This document shows, piece after piece, positions 8,311 to 16,545 of a stretch of DNA of 53,875 bases (positions are counted from its first letter, which is position 1; every line of letters begins with the position of its first letter). The DNA is from Bdellovibrionia bacterium. GTDB taxonomy: Bacteria > Bdellovibrionota > Bdellovibrionia > Bdellovibrionales > UBA1609. The notes below the pieces were generated by a model. It saw only the letters and a list, made by a program, of their open reading frames with translations, made no database searches and was not told the origin of the DNA. The stretch lies in the NCBI GenBank assembly GCA_030432925.1, contig JAUILT010000007.1:1-53875 (forward strand). The letters run 5' to 3'. Both the position numbers and the translations under genes were made by a program.

Positions 8311-9474
8311 ATGATGAAAAGGTTAGTGGTTGTTTTTGCAGTAGTAGGGTTTGGTCTCTTGACGGGTTGTGAGAGTGGACCCAAAAAGGCGGAGAAGTCT
8401 GTGTCCTGGTCGGAGAGCATGCAGGGCCTGTCTCAGGAGGTCAAGGATGTTCTTCCTTTCGTGTACTCCCGGCAAACCAGTTATACGGCTAAGGAGGTTG
8501 AGTCTACTCGTACAAAATTACAAAGCTTCGCCAGGGTCGCTCATAAAATCAGCCCTGAAATGGGTCAACCTTTTTTGGGGGATGACCCCATGGTTAAATT
8601 TTCTCTGGAAAAAATGAGTCAGGATGTGAGTCGGGCGGATAAGGCTTTATCCATGGGGCAGGTGCGCTATTCAAAAGGGGTTATGAAAACCGTTATGGGT
8701 CACTGTTTCCGCTGCCACTCAGTAACAGATGTGGGCTCTAAAGCTCATTGGCAGGTGGGGCGTTTTACAGGACTGTCTTTATCTCCGCTAGAAAAAACAG
8801 AACTTCTTGTAGCCACCCGTAAATATGATGATGCCAAAAAACTTTTAGAAAGCTCTTTGTTGAACGCAGATTATATTCAAAATCAGCCCTTCGATTATGA
8901 GGCTGCTCTTAAGCGTTACCTAGTATTGACCGTCCGTTTAAAGCCCGATCCAAACCGGGCCTCAGAGACTTTTCGTAAAGTTTTAGACATGAGAGCTTTG
9001 CCCTATTACCTCAGTCAAAAGGTGGAGCATTGGAAAAAGAGCCTTGATTTTTGGGGTCAAGACAAACAAAAGATCAATCCCAGCTTGAATGGGGCCAAAA
9101 AAATGGTGCGAAAGGCTCGAGGTTCACAGAGTTTTGAAAAAGATCATGTGGCTGACGTGGAGTTTCTGAGGGCTACCAGCATGCTGCACAATCTGTTGAT
9201 GACAAAGACGCCTTCGACCACTAAAGCCCAGATCTTCTATATGCTGGGGGAGGTTTATGAGGTTCTTGATGAGCTGGGTTACTGGGGGCTTCATGAGACC
9301 TATTACGAAAGTTGTATTAGGGAGACTCCTAAGACCCAGATGTCCAGTCGCTGTTTCCGACGTCTACAAGAGAGCATCTACTTGGGGTACTCAGGAAGTA
9401 GTGGTGTGCATATTCCACCGGAAGAGATGAGCCGACTGAACTCTCTGAGAGCTATGGCTTTGCCGGAGAAGTAG
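8311..9474 (+). CDS. Lipoprotein with a c-type heme motif (cytochrome c'-like N-terminal half)
   Basis: A signal peptide ends in a lipobox (LLTGC), so this should be an envelope lipoprotein. A helical region of about 110 residues follows and ends with HCFRCHSV near residue 133, a CxxCH heme-attachment motif. A helical domain with the heme motif at its C-terminal end is the layout of cytochrome c'. The remaining 240 residues look helical and repeat-like (TPR-type), with the motif AQIFYMLGEVYEVLDELGYW. No enzyme function can be assigned. The ATG at 8311 is eight bases after AAGGA; GTG 8308 and ATG 8314 are alternatives. The gene leads the RimB/RimK operon and ends two bases before it. Confidence 0.8.
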   Translation: MMKRLVVVFAVVGFGLLTGCESGPKKAEKSVSWSESMQGLSQEVKDVLPFVYSRQTSYTAKEVESTRTKLQSFARVAHKISPEMGQPFLGDDPMVKFSLEKMSQDVSRADKALSMGQVRYSKGVMKTVMGHCFRCHSVTDVGSKAHWQVGRFTGLSLSPLEKTELLVATRKYDDAKKLLESSLLNADYIQNQPFDYEAALKRYLVLTVRLKPDPNRASETFRKVLDMRALPYYLSQKVEHWKKSLDFWGQDKQKINPSLNGAKKMVRKARGSQSFEKDHVADVEFLRATSMLHNLLMTKTPSTTKAQIFYMLGEVYEVLDELGYWGLHETYYESCIRETPKTQMSSRCFRRLQESIYLGYSGSSGVHIPPEEMSRLNSLRAMALPEK

Positions 9475-9476
9475 GA

Positions 9477-9938
9477 TTGTCCACAAAGCATCCCTCTACA
9501 ATCATTGGATGGCGTGAATGGGTTTCAATTCCAGACCTTAGTCGCCATCCTATTAAAGTCAAAGTGGATACAGGGGCACGAACCTCAGCGCTTCATGCGG
9601 AAAATGTAGTTATCCGTAAAAAGGGGCGTAGGCAGGTTGTTGAGTTCACAATTTTGCCCCACCAGGAGACTCGCAAGGATCGGGTGACTTGTGTTGCCGA
9701 ACTTATTGAGATGAGACATGTAAAATCTTCTACTGGCCATGTGACTCAAAGACCTGTTGTCGTGGTTGAAATTCAGTTGGGTGGTAGGAAGTGGCCCATT
9801 GAATTGACCCTGGTCAATCGTGATATTATGGGGTTTCGAATGTTATTGGGACGTCAAGCTCTATGTGATGAAGGGTTTTTGGTGGATCCTGGAGCCTCAT
9901 TTCTGCAGGAGCGGAAATACTCAAGAAAGGTGAATTGA
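9477..9938 (+). CDS. RimB-like retropepsin-fold protease (PF05618, ATP-dependent zinc protease family)
   Basis: This is a small protein of the family annotated as RimK-associated putative ATP-dependent zinc protease (DUF785). The aspartic-protease-like signature VKVDTGARTSALHAEN is at residues 28-43, and the matching second block is FRMLLGRQALCDEGFLVDP near 120. Family members called RimB are encoded with rimK and trim the poly-glutamate tails added by RimK. This gene sits three bases upstream of rimK, which supports that role. It starts with TTG directly after the stop of the lipoprotein, with GGAG a few bases upstream. Confidence 0.88.
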   Translation: MSTKHPSTIIGWREWVSIPDLSRHPIKVKVDTGARTSALHAENVVIRKKGRRQVVEFTILPHQETRKDRVTCVAELIEMRHVKSSTGHVTQRPVVVVEIQLGGRKWPIELTLVNRDIMGFRMLLGRQALCDEGFLVDPGASFLQERKYSRKVN

Positions 9939-9941
9939 ACT

Positions 9942-10850
9942 GTGAAAATTGTGATTTTGTCTAGAGATGCAAGCCTGTACTCAACGGGTCGATTGAGAGA
10001 GGCCGCTGAAGCTCGTGAACACGAAGTGCAGATTGTCGACCCTCTTTACTGCTACATGGACATTACCAGTCATCGTCCCAAGATTTATTATAAAAACAAA
10101 GAGTTAGAGAATGTGGGAGCAGTGATTCCTCGGATTGGCGCTTCGATTACTTTTTACGGGAATGCGGTTCTCAGGCAGTTTGAAATGATGGGATGTTATT
10201 GTTTGAATGAGTCAGTGGCTATTGCGAGATCCAGAGACAAACTTAGGGCTCATCAGATTCTTTCCCGTAAAGGTATTGGTATGCCCGTTACGGGATTTGC
10301 CCACTCAACCCTCATGACCAACGAGTTGATTGAACTTGTTGGGGGAGCCCCACTTGTGATTAAGCTTTTAGAGGGAACTCAAGGTAAAGGTGTGGTGTTG
10401 GCTGAAACCAAAAAAGCAGCTGAATCTGTAATTGATGCTTTTAGGAATTTGAATGCTTATTTTTTGGTGCAGGAGTTTATTAAGGAAGCGGCAGGAAGTG
10501 ATATCCGGTGTCTGGTGATCGGAGATAAAGTGGTGGCCTCTATGATCCGCAAGGCTAAAGAGGGGGAGTTTCGTTCTAACTTACACAGGGGTGGTATTGC
10601 CGAAAAAATTAAACTCACTCCCGAAGAGAGAAAAACAGCCACTCGGGCAGCCAAAGCCATGGGCTTGGGAGTGGCTGGAGTAGATATTCTTAGATCTAAT
10701 CACGGTCCTCTGGTGATGGAAGTCAATTCCTCGCCAGGTTTGGAAGGAATTGAAAAGGCCACAGAAAAACCTGTAGCCGACATGATTATTCATCACTTAG
10801 AGAAATTTGCTAGGCCCATGTCTTCTAATAGGACGCGAGGGCGGGGATAA
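9942..10850 (+). CDS. rimK: RimK-type ATP-grasp ligase (ribosomal protein S6 L-glutamate ligase)
   Basis: This is an ATP-grasp ligase that adds glutamate residues to the C-terminus of ribosomal protein S6 in its best-studied form. Visible motifs are [36 protein letters not shown] (ATP-grasp glycine loop), [20 protein letters not shown], and the metal-binding end [17 protein letters not shown] near residue 265. The length of 302 matches RimK. It starts with GTG after AAAGG. The gene lies between the RimB-like protease and an AstE-like protein, an order seen in rimABK-type loci. The real substrate here could be another protein or small peptide. Confidence 0.92.
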   Translation: MKIVILSRDASLYSTGRLREAAEAREHEVQIVDPLYCYMDITSHRPKIYYKNKELENVGAVIPRIGASITFYGNAVLRQFEMMGCYCLNESVAIARSRDKLRAHQILSRKGIGMPVTGFAHSTLMTNELIELVGGAPLVIKLLEGTQGKGVVLAETKKAAESVIDAFRNLNAYFLVQEFIKEAAGSDIRCLVIGDKVVASMIRKAKEGEFRSNLHRGGIAEKIKLTPEERKTATRAAKAMGLGVAGVDILRSNHGPLVMEVNSSPGLEGIEKATEKPVADMIIHHLEKFARPMSSNRTRGRG

Positions 10851-10854
10851 CTCA

Positions 10855-11877
10855 ATGAATCTGGATCTTCAATTGCTCAAGCCAGGTGCAGTTCGCAATT
10901 TAAAAGTGAATGTTGGAAGGCTTTATGATTTTACAGACATCAACCTGAATATTCGTGTTCTCAGAGGTAAAAGTGAGGGACCCACCTTATTTGTGACTGC
11001 AGCTATTCATGGTGATGAAATCAATGGTATTGAAATTATTAGGCGTTTGTTTCAGCAAAAAGAATTAAAAAAACTCAAAGGAACATTGATCACCGTACCT
11101 ATTGTTAATATTTATGGATTCAACACTCGTTCTAGGTATTTACCAGACCGTAGAGATCTCAATAGGTGTTTTCCTGGTTCTCCCAATGGTTCATTAGCTG
11201 CAAGACTTGCGGATACAATTATGAAATCAGTTGTAGAGCATTCCACTTATGGAATTGACTTACATACTGGGGCGGTTCATCGTTCTAATCTTCCTCAGGT
11301 TCGAGCCCAATTGGATGACCCCAAAACTATGGAATTGGCTCAACACTTTGGGGTGCCCGTGATTCTCAATTCCAACTACCGGGATGGAAGCCTTCGGCAG
11401 GCTGCTGCTGAAAAAGGAGTGCCTACACTTTTGTTTGAAGGTGGTGAGGCTCTCAGGTTTGATGAAAAGATCATACGAATTGGTGTTCGCGGAATCTTGT
11501 CCGTGATGAAAAATACAGGAATGATTGAGCCTGACAAAAAAAATAAGGCTACCAATATCGGAGATTCTTATGTAGCTAAAAATAGCTTTTGGATGAGAGC
11601 TTCAGAGAGCGGGGTGGTCAAAAAAATCAAAAAACTGGGGGCCCATGTTCAACAGGGGGATCTATTGGCTATGATTGCCAGCCCTTATGGAAACTCCCGT
11701 GTGGCACTGAGAACACCTCATGCCGGTATTGTCATTGGAAGTTCACAGTTGCCTCTGGTGAATCGTGGAGATGCTCTCTACCATGTGGCCACATTTGATG
11801 AAAACGTAGATGATGTCTGGGAGACTTTGGAATCCTATGAAGATGGTTTCCAAGAAGGTTATCGCCCTATATTTTAA
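10855..11877 (+). CDS. Succinylglutamate desuccinylase/aspartoacylase family protein (M14-like)
   Basis: This is a zinc hydrolase of the AstE/aspartoacylase branch of the M14 fold. Zinc ligands are visible in AAIHGDEINGIEII (HxxE) and in GIDLHTGAVHRSNLP (second His). DRRDLNRCFPG is the family substrate-binding block. The last 90 residues (MRASESGVVKKIKKLGAHVQ) look like a small beta-barrel of the lipoyl/hybrid-motif type, as in other members of this group. ATG 10855 was chosen over 10807, which lies inside rimK. The ORF begins four bases after the rimK stop. Amide hydrolysis of an N-acyl or glutamyl substrate is likely; the substrate is not shown by the sequence. Confidence 0.88.
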   Translation: MNLDLQLLKPGAVRNLKVNVGRLYDFTDINLNIRVLRGKSEGPTLFVTAAIHGDEINGIEIIRRLFQQKELKKLKGTLITVPIVNIYGFNTRSRYLPDRRDLNRCFPGSPNGSLAARLADTIMKSVVEHSTYGIDLHTGAVHRSNLPQVRAQLDDPKTMELAQHFGVPVILNSNYRDGSLRQAAAEKGVPTLLFEGGEALRFDEKIIRIGVRGILSVMKNTGMIEPDKKNKATNIGDSYVAKNSFWMRASESGVVKKIKKLGAHVQQGDLLAMIASPYGNSRVALRTPHAGIVIGSSQLPLVNRGDALYHVATFDENVDDVWETLESYEDGFQEGYRPIF

Positions 11878-11905
11878 AACTGCTTTACTTGAAAGGGTCT
11901 GAGTA

Positions 11906-12862
11906 TTGAAAGTCCTAAGCAACACCGAAGTTTTTGAAAAACTATCAGGTATTCAGAGGTCCACTAATTACTTTGTCATGTATTCCTCGATCTTTGAAGG
12001 GGTAGTGACGGAGCCTGCACTTATGCTAGTCCCAGTGGATGACCACATGGTGCACCGGGGAGATGCAGTTTTCGAGGCTTTTCGCTATAGATATGGAGCT
12101 TATTACGATGTGGATTCCCACCTGTCTCGAATGCGTCGTTCGGCAGCGTCTATTGAATTGGATGTGCCCGTCACAGATGAGGCCATAAAGAATATCCTGA
12201 AGAAAATGGCGGCCTATATACCTGATGACTCTTGCCTGGTGCGCTTGTTTGTTTCACGGGGGCCAGGTGGCTTTACAACCAATCCGTATGAAACTACAGG
12301 CAGTCAGATTTATATTATTCTTACTGAAGCCAGATCTCTCTCTGAATCTTCTTATAAGTCAGGAGTGACTGCCATGACCTCAAAGATTTCCATAAAAAAC
12401 GAGCCTTGGCATCAAATCAAAAGCTGTAATTACCTTCCCAATGTTCTCATGAAAAAAGAAGCCAAAGATGCCGGTGTGGATTTTTCTCTTTCTCTATCCT
12501 CTGACGGATATGTGGCGGAGGGGTCCACAGAGAACGTAGCCTTTGTTTTTGAGGGAAAGTTGACTTTGCCTTCTTATGATTATTCCCTGAGAGGCACTAC
12601 TCTAGAGCGAGTGAAGGCCTTGGCTAGTAAAAATCTGCATAGGTGTCACCTCAGAGGAGTAGAAGAAAACCATATTTATTTGGATAAGGCTTTTGAATGT
12701 GAAGAGATGTTTTTTATTGGAACCACTCTGGAAGTACTTCCAGTGACTCAGCTAAATAAAAAAATCGTAGGAGGCGGAAAACAAGGGCCTGTGGCAAAGG
12801 CTTTGAGGGAGCTTCTTCAAGAAGACATGCGAACAAACTCTCTATTTCGTCTGGAGCCCTAG
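11906..12862 (+). CDS. Class IV (branched-chain-type) aminotransferase
   Basis: This is a PLP-dependent fold-type IV transaminase. Blocks are MVHRGDAVFEAFRYRYGAYY near residue 50, LVRLFVSRGPGGFTTNPYE near 115, the PLP lysine in WHQIKSCNYLPNVLMKKEAK near 175, and GYVAEGSTENVAFV (PLP phosphate/substrate site) near 205. These fit the BCAT / D-amino-acid transaminase / aminodeoxychorismate lyase family, and I cannot separate the three by eye. The start is TTG, about nine bases after GAAAGGG. The gene follows the RimK operon after 28 bases on the same strand, so it may be its last member. Confidence 0.88.
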   Translation: MKVLSNTEVFEKLSGIQRSTNYFVMYSSIFEGVVTEPALMLVPVDDHMVHRGDAVFEAFRYRYGAYYDVDSHLSRMRRSAASIELDVPVTDEAIKNILKKMAAYIPDDSCLVRLFVSRGPGGFTTNPYETTGSQIYIILTEARSLSESSYKSGVTAMTSKISIKNEPWHQIKSCNYLPNVLMKKEAKDAGVDFSLSLSSDGYVAEGSTENVAFVFEGKLTLPSYDYSLRGTTLERVKALASKNLHRCHLRGVEENHIYLDKAFECEEMFFIGTTLEVLPVTQLNKKIVGGGKQGPVAKALRELLQEDMRTNSLFRLEP

Positions 12863-12875
12863 ATTCATGATTTCT

Positions 12876-13286
12876 TTAGAGCTGTCGGTCGATCAGTTGA
12901 TTATCAAACTGAAAGGGCATGAGTTCTTTGAAGAATACGGTCCTCTGTATTCCGTTCAGGTTGCATAGGTGGACAGGTGTCTCAGCATTACAAAATTCAC
13001 TCATGACTTGAAGACAAAGTCCGCAAGGGGAATCGTGATTTTTTGCGTCGGTGACCAGTGCCAGCTCCTTAACTTTGCTCCCAGGGAATTCACTGATAGC
13101 TTTGACAATGGCTGTTCTTTCAGCACAGATGGTAGCGCCAAAACTGAGATTTTCAATATTGCATCCAGAAAAAATTCGATCGGATTTATCGGTCACTAAT
13201 GCTGCTCCTACTAGAAATTGAGAGTAAGGAGCATGGGCATTTTTTCTAGCGATCAAGGCTTCTTGATAAAGATTTTCTGGGCTCAT
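12876..13286 (-). CDS. cdd: Cytidine deaminase
   Basis: This is pyrimidine salvage: cytidine or deoxycytidine to uridine forms. The zinc site is complete, with GATICAERTAIVKAIS (Cys-Ala-Glu) near residues 52-66 and SPCGLCLQVMSEF near 88-98. The substrate loop APYSQFLVGAAL is at 19-30. The usual PCGxCRQ is PCGLCLQ here, a mild change. The length of 136 suits the homotetrameric class. It converges on the aminotransferase with 13 bases between the stops. It may be the last gene of a minus-strand unit, 20 bases after the 121-residue hypothetical gene. Confidence 0.95.
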   Translation of the reverse strand: MSPENLYQEALIARKNAHAPYSQFLVGAALVTDKSDRIFSGCNIENLSFGATICAERTAIVKAISEFPGSKVKELALVTDAKNHDSPCGLCLQVMSEFCNAETPVHLCNLNGIQRTVFFKELMPFQFDNQLIDRQL

Positions 13287-13306
13287 TAAATCTCCTATGG
13301 GAAGTA

Positions 13307-13672
13307 TTAACTTCCTGTTTTATAGCGACCCCAATCCAGGTTTTTGAGAGCAGCAAGGCACCATTGGTAGTGAGAGCGATAATCTCCATTGACTGTTTTG
13401 GTAATGTATTGGTGCATCTGATTCTCAGCTTCAGATTGAATGCGCTTTAGGTCTATTTCTGAAAAGAGTTTCACATTCAAGTAGCCTAAAAAAACAATAA
13501 AATCTGACGAGTTGATTTTCAGGATTTTAGTTTTCAATTTTGGGCTCAAAATAATATAATCATGATGATCTTCAAACTCATTCACAGCCGTTTGAATGAT
13601 GTCAGAAATATGATCAGGAATTGGAAGTTTGAGATCATAGTAATCAATAATAGGGGTAGATCTTTTTGCCAT
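13307..13672 (-). CDS. Hypothetical cytoplasmic protein (121 aa)
   Basis: I do not recognise this protein. It is a small soluble protein without signal peptide or membrane segment. It begins MAKRSTPIIDYYDLKLPIP, has a probable helix in DHISDIIQTAVNEFEDHH, and a mixed middle (KLKTKILKINSSDFIVFLGY). It ends in a tryptophan-containing tail (YQWCLAALKNLDWGRY). It is flanked by the DUF493 gene upstream (67 bases) and cdd downstream (20 bases) on the same strand, so it is probably co-transcribed with them. Confidence 0.7.
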   Translation of the reverse strand: MAKRSTPIIDYYDLKLPIPDHISDIIQTAVNEFEDHHDYIILSPKLKTKILKINSSDFIVFLGYLNVKLFSEIDLKRIQSEAENQMHQYITKTVNGDYRSHYQWCLAALKNLDWGRYKTGS

Positions 13673-13739
13673 GCTCCAATTATCCTAAAAAAGTAAGAGG
13701 AATCAAGAAAAAAGCGGGAATGGCGACTGTATGAGGTCC

Positions 13740-14027
13740 TTAAAGAGCAATCAAGCCTTTTATAGTGGAGGCTTTTTCATAAATTGCTAGTACAAGATCG
13801 CTGGACTCCACACGGTAAGTGATCGTAAGGCTCAGGTAATTTCCTTTGTTTGAAGGGCGAATAGCAGGCTCATTATCAGGAAAAAGCGCCCGAACTTCTT
13901 CTTCTTTATCTCTTGGAATAATAAATTTAAAGATATACTCACAAGGAAACTCATACTGGCTTTCAAGAAGCTCTTTTTGCTTTTTAAATTTTTTTTCATA
14001 GTCTACGGGGTATTCATTTTTAGCCAT
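13740..14027 (-). CDS. DUF493 (YbeD-like) family protein
   Basis: This is a small protein of the DUF493/YbeD family, which has an ACT-like ferredoxin fold and no settled biochemical role. The family pattern is visible: FPCEYIFKFIIPRDKEEEVR, then NYLSLTITYRVESSDLVLAI and a short C-terminal helix. The ORF track starts eight codons upstream. ATG 14027 is better, because GGAGGAG lies just upstream of it and the family begins close to there. The start overlaps the 3' end of the AP2-domain gene by eight bases, so translation is probably coupled. Confidence 0.82.
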   Translation of the reverse strand: MAKNEYPVDYEKKFKKQKELLESQYEFPCEYIFKFIIPRDKEEEVRALFPDNEPAIRPSNKGNYLSLTITYRVESSDLVLAIYEKASTIKGLIAL

Positions 14028-14556
14028 CACTCCTCCGTCTGCCTCTGGCATTCTTTACATTATTTTGATAAGCAATATCGCCGTAGAGGTCTTTGGCTTT
14101 TTTGTTGTAGGCCAGTGCAGCCTGTTTTTCATCTTCAAAATAACCAATGGTACGGGTTTGTCCTTTAATATCAATATGGGCTCTCCATTTTTTTCGACTT
14201 TTCTCCCATGCGACTCCTTTAAAAGGGGAGGAGCAGGTAGATTTTCTTTTTGGAAGCATAATTTGACGCTCTTTCATACTGCAGATAATAAGATTTTCTC
14301 TTCGGTAGTCAAGAATCTCCCGACTGCGCCTAGGGTATACAAACTTTCCTTTAGGAGGTTTCATAATAAATCGCCCCAGAGTGACTTGCTTGTACCCATT
14401 ATCTGTTTTAAGGTTTGTTACAGCCTGTCGTTTTCCAGAATTTCTTTGTTGAATCATGTACCACTTGTGTTTTCGAGCAGAGTCAAAATCCTGAGTGTCA
14501 ATTTTAACTTTTTCACCATTTTCTAGTTTTAAAAACCGCCAACTTCGTTCACTCAA
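14020..14556 (-). CDS. AP2-domain DNA-binding protein with decayed HNH region
   Basis: The C-terminal part (about residues 105-170) is an AP2/ERF-type DNA-binding domain: SPFKGVAWEKSRKKWRAHI and TIGYFEDEKQAALAYNKKAK. The N-terminal part aligns by eye with phage-type HNH-AP2 homing endonucleases (LGRFIMKPPKGKFVY, then LDYRRENLIIC). The catalytic stretch, which in active members reads like VDHINGD..DNRRENL, is VYPRRSREILDYRRENL here, so the HNH histidine and following residues are missing. It is more likely a DNA-binding protein than a nuclease. It starts with TTG six bases after AAAGGGG. Its stop overlaps the DUF493 start by eight bases. Confidence 0.8.
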   Translation of the reverse strand: MSERSWRFLKLENGEKVKIDTQDFDSARKHKWYMIQQRNSGKRQAVTNLKTDNGYKQVTLGRFIMKPPKGKFVYPRRSREILDYRRENLIICSMKERQIMLPKRKSTCSSPFKGVAWEKSRKKWRAHIDIKGQTRTIGYFEDEKQAALAYNKKAKDLYGDIAYQNNVKNARGRRRSDG

Positions 14557-14643
14557 AATATGCCCCTTTCTAACGAATTATTGATAGTATCTGATTTTTT
14601 TCTAGATTTGAACGATCATCCTTTTGTGAATGGATAATAGCCC

Positions 14644-15273
14644 CTAATAGTCTTGGTGAATCTGGCGAGCCTTTAAAATTTTAGGCCGAATATAAAGCAG
14701 ATAAATAAATAGCCCGGTGAATGCACCTCCCAGGTGAGCTCCATGCCCAATGGGTAAGCCATGGCCTTGGGATTGCTCATAGAGTCCCCACAGGTCTAGA
14801 CCAATAAATAAAAAGGCCCCAAAAATGGCAGGGAGTGGAAGGATTCCAAGGAGTAAGATTTTTTCTTTGGGAAAGCACAAAGAAAAAATCAATATAATTC
14901 CAGCTATAGCCCCAGAGGCTCCAAGTGCCGGAAGTGCAGGGTCCTCCATAAAATAAAAAGAGGTTAAAGCATGTGAAAATGAACCCATCAGGCCTGCTAA
15001 AATATAAAAACATGCAAAGCGATAGTGGCCGAGAAAAGATTCAAGGAAACTACCAAAACTCCAAAGGACATACATGTTGATAAAAAAGTGGAGTAACATA
15101 TTGTGAGAGTATATAGATGTCAATAAAGTCCAGAATCGACCTTGAGTCAGAGCCTCATAGCTGACGAGAAAGTGCTCAGGCATAAAGGACTTGGTTTCAG
15201 TGAATTGCCAGCACATAAAAACGATTGAACAGAGAGCAATAGTGAATCTGACAAAATGGGGTTTTCTTTTCAT
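14644..15273 (-). CDS. Rhomboid family intramembrane serine protease
   Basis: This is a six-helix membrane protease that cuts substrates within or near membrane segments. The catalytic serine is in ALGASGAIAGIIL (GASG, near residue 115). The catalytic histidine is in GHGAHLGGAFTGLF near 180. The oxyanion Asn region is LLHFFINMYVLWSFGSFLE near 65. The length of 209 and the single rhomboid core agree with bacterial GlpG-like short forms lacking an extra cytoplasmic domain. Substrates are unknown. It is divergent from pilT; the starts are about 130 bases apart. Confidence 0.93.
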   Translation of the reverse strand: MKRKPHFVRFTIALCSIVFMCWQFTETKSFMPEHFLVSYEALTQGRFWTLLTSIYSHNMLLHFFINMYVLWSFGSFLESFLGHYRFACFYILAGLMGSFSHALTSFYFMEDPALPALGASGAIAGIILIFSLCFPKEKILLLGILPLPAIFGAFLFIGLDLWGLYEQSQGHGLPIGHGAHLGGAFTGLFIYLLYIRPKILKARQIHQDY

Positions 15274-15405
15274 ATCAAAGCCTCGTTAAATCTAATGATA
15301 TGGTTAAATCCAGTAGAACTTCAACAGGACAAAAGGGAAGGCAAAGCCACCAAATCTAACGAATTCGCTGACGACAAGGCAAGTTCTCCGTTAAGATGGT
15401 ACTGC

Positions 15406-16437
15406 ATGGCTAAATTGGATGAATTATTTAATCTTATGGTGAAGGAAGGAGCTTCTGACCTCCATATCTCTTCAGGTTATTCTCCCTACTTTAGAATGAA
15501 TAGTCATATGTTAAAGTTGAATTTAGCTCCATTGAGTCCTGAGAAGGCTTTGAAGTATATCACAGAAACTATGTCTCAAACTCATTACGAAAGGTTCAAG
15601 AAAACTTTGGAGCTGGACTGGAGTTATCGGATACCAGGGGTAGGGCGGTTTCGAGCGAACGCTTTTTGGCAAGAAAATGGCGCAGGTGCCGTTTATAGAT
15701 CTATTCCAGAAAAAATTAAAAGTCTCACCGAGTTGGGACTGCCTGAATCCTTGAAAGCGCTGACCGAACACCATAAGGGGCTTGTGCTGGTTACTGGCCC
15801 AACAGGATCAGGAAAATCCACCACTTTGGCATCGCTGATTCATTACATTAATGTGACTAAGAAAAAGCATATTATTACTATTGAAGATCCTATTGAGTAT
15901 CTTCACAAAGGTGTGAATTGTCTAATCAATCAAAGAGAGGTGGAAAGACATACATCTTCTTTTGCAAGGGCTCTAAGGGCGGCGCTTAGAGAAGATCCAG
16001 ATGTGATTTTGGTAGGTGAACTTCGAGATTTGGAAACAATGTCGCTGGCCATGATGGCCGCAGAGACGGGGCATTTAGTTTTTGCTACACTACATACGAA
16101 TTCAGCGGCCAAATCTATTCATAGAATTGTCTCCTCTTTTCCGTCAGAGCAGCAAAATCAGACTCGAACAATGCTTTCTGAAAGCTTGGTAGGAGTCGTG
16201 GCGCAAACTCTATTGCCGACATATCACAATGATGGGATGGTTCCGGGAGTTGAGTATCTGATAGCCACTTCGGCCGTTAGAAATCTGATTCGTGAGGATA
16301 AAATTTTTCAAATTCCCACAGTGATACAAACTTCAGCCAAATTGGGAATGATCTCGTTTAAGAAATCAGTTCAAGAGCTGGCCGAATCTGAGACAATTTC
16401 ACCAGAGGTGGCTGAAACCTACATGAAAGAGCTGTAG
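15406..16437 (+). CDS. pilT: Type IV pilus retraction ATPase PilT
   Basis: This is a hexameric ATPase that drives pilus retraction (twitching). Motifs are GPTGSGKSTTLASLIHYIN (Walker A, near residue 131), the Asp box IIEDPIEY, DVILVGELRDLETMSLAMMA (Walker B) and HLVFATLHTNSAAKSIHRI (His box). GELRD and the N-terminal EGASDLHISSG are typical of PilT/PilU. ATG 15406 gives 343 residues, the usual PilT length. The ORF-track start at 15256 adds 50 residues that overlap the rhomboid gene antisense. PilT versus PilU cannot be settled here. A pilin gene is present near 50.5 kb. Confidence 0.93.
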   Translation: MAKLDELFNLMVKEGASDLHISSGYSPYFRMNSHMLKLNLAPLSPEKALKYITETMSQTHYERFKKTLELDWSYRIPGVGRFRANAFWQENGAGAVYRSIPEKIKSLTELGLPESLKALTEHHKGLVLVTGPTGSGKSTTLASLIHYINVTKKKHIITIEDPIEYLHKGVNCLINQREVERHTSSFARALRAALREDPDVILVGELRDLETMSLAMMAAETGHLVFATLHTNSAAKSIHRIVSSFPSEQQNQTRTMLSESLVGVVAQTLLPTYHNDGMVPGVEYLIATSAVRNLIREDKIFQIPTVIQTSAKLGMISFKKSVQELAESETISPEVAETYMKEL

Positions 16438-16545
16438 GTTACGGGCTCTTCGTCCAGTTTCATTTTGTAAACATTCAATTTTCCTTAGTAATCCTACAAA
16501 AAACTCCGAAAAAAGAGTGCATACTACGAGCAAGGACAAATAATT

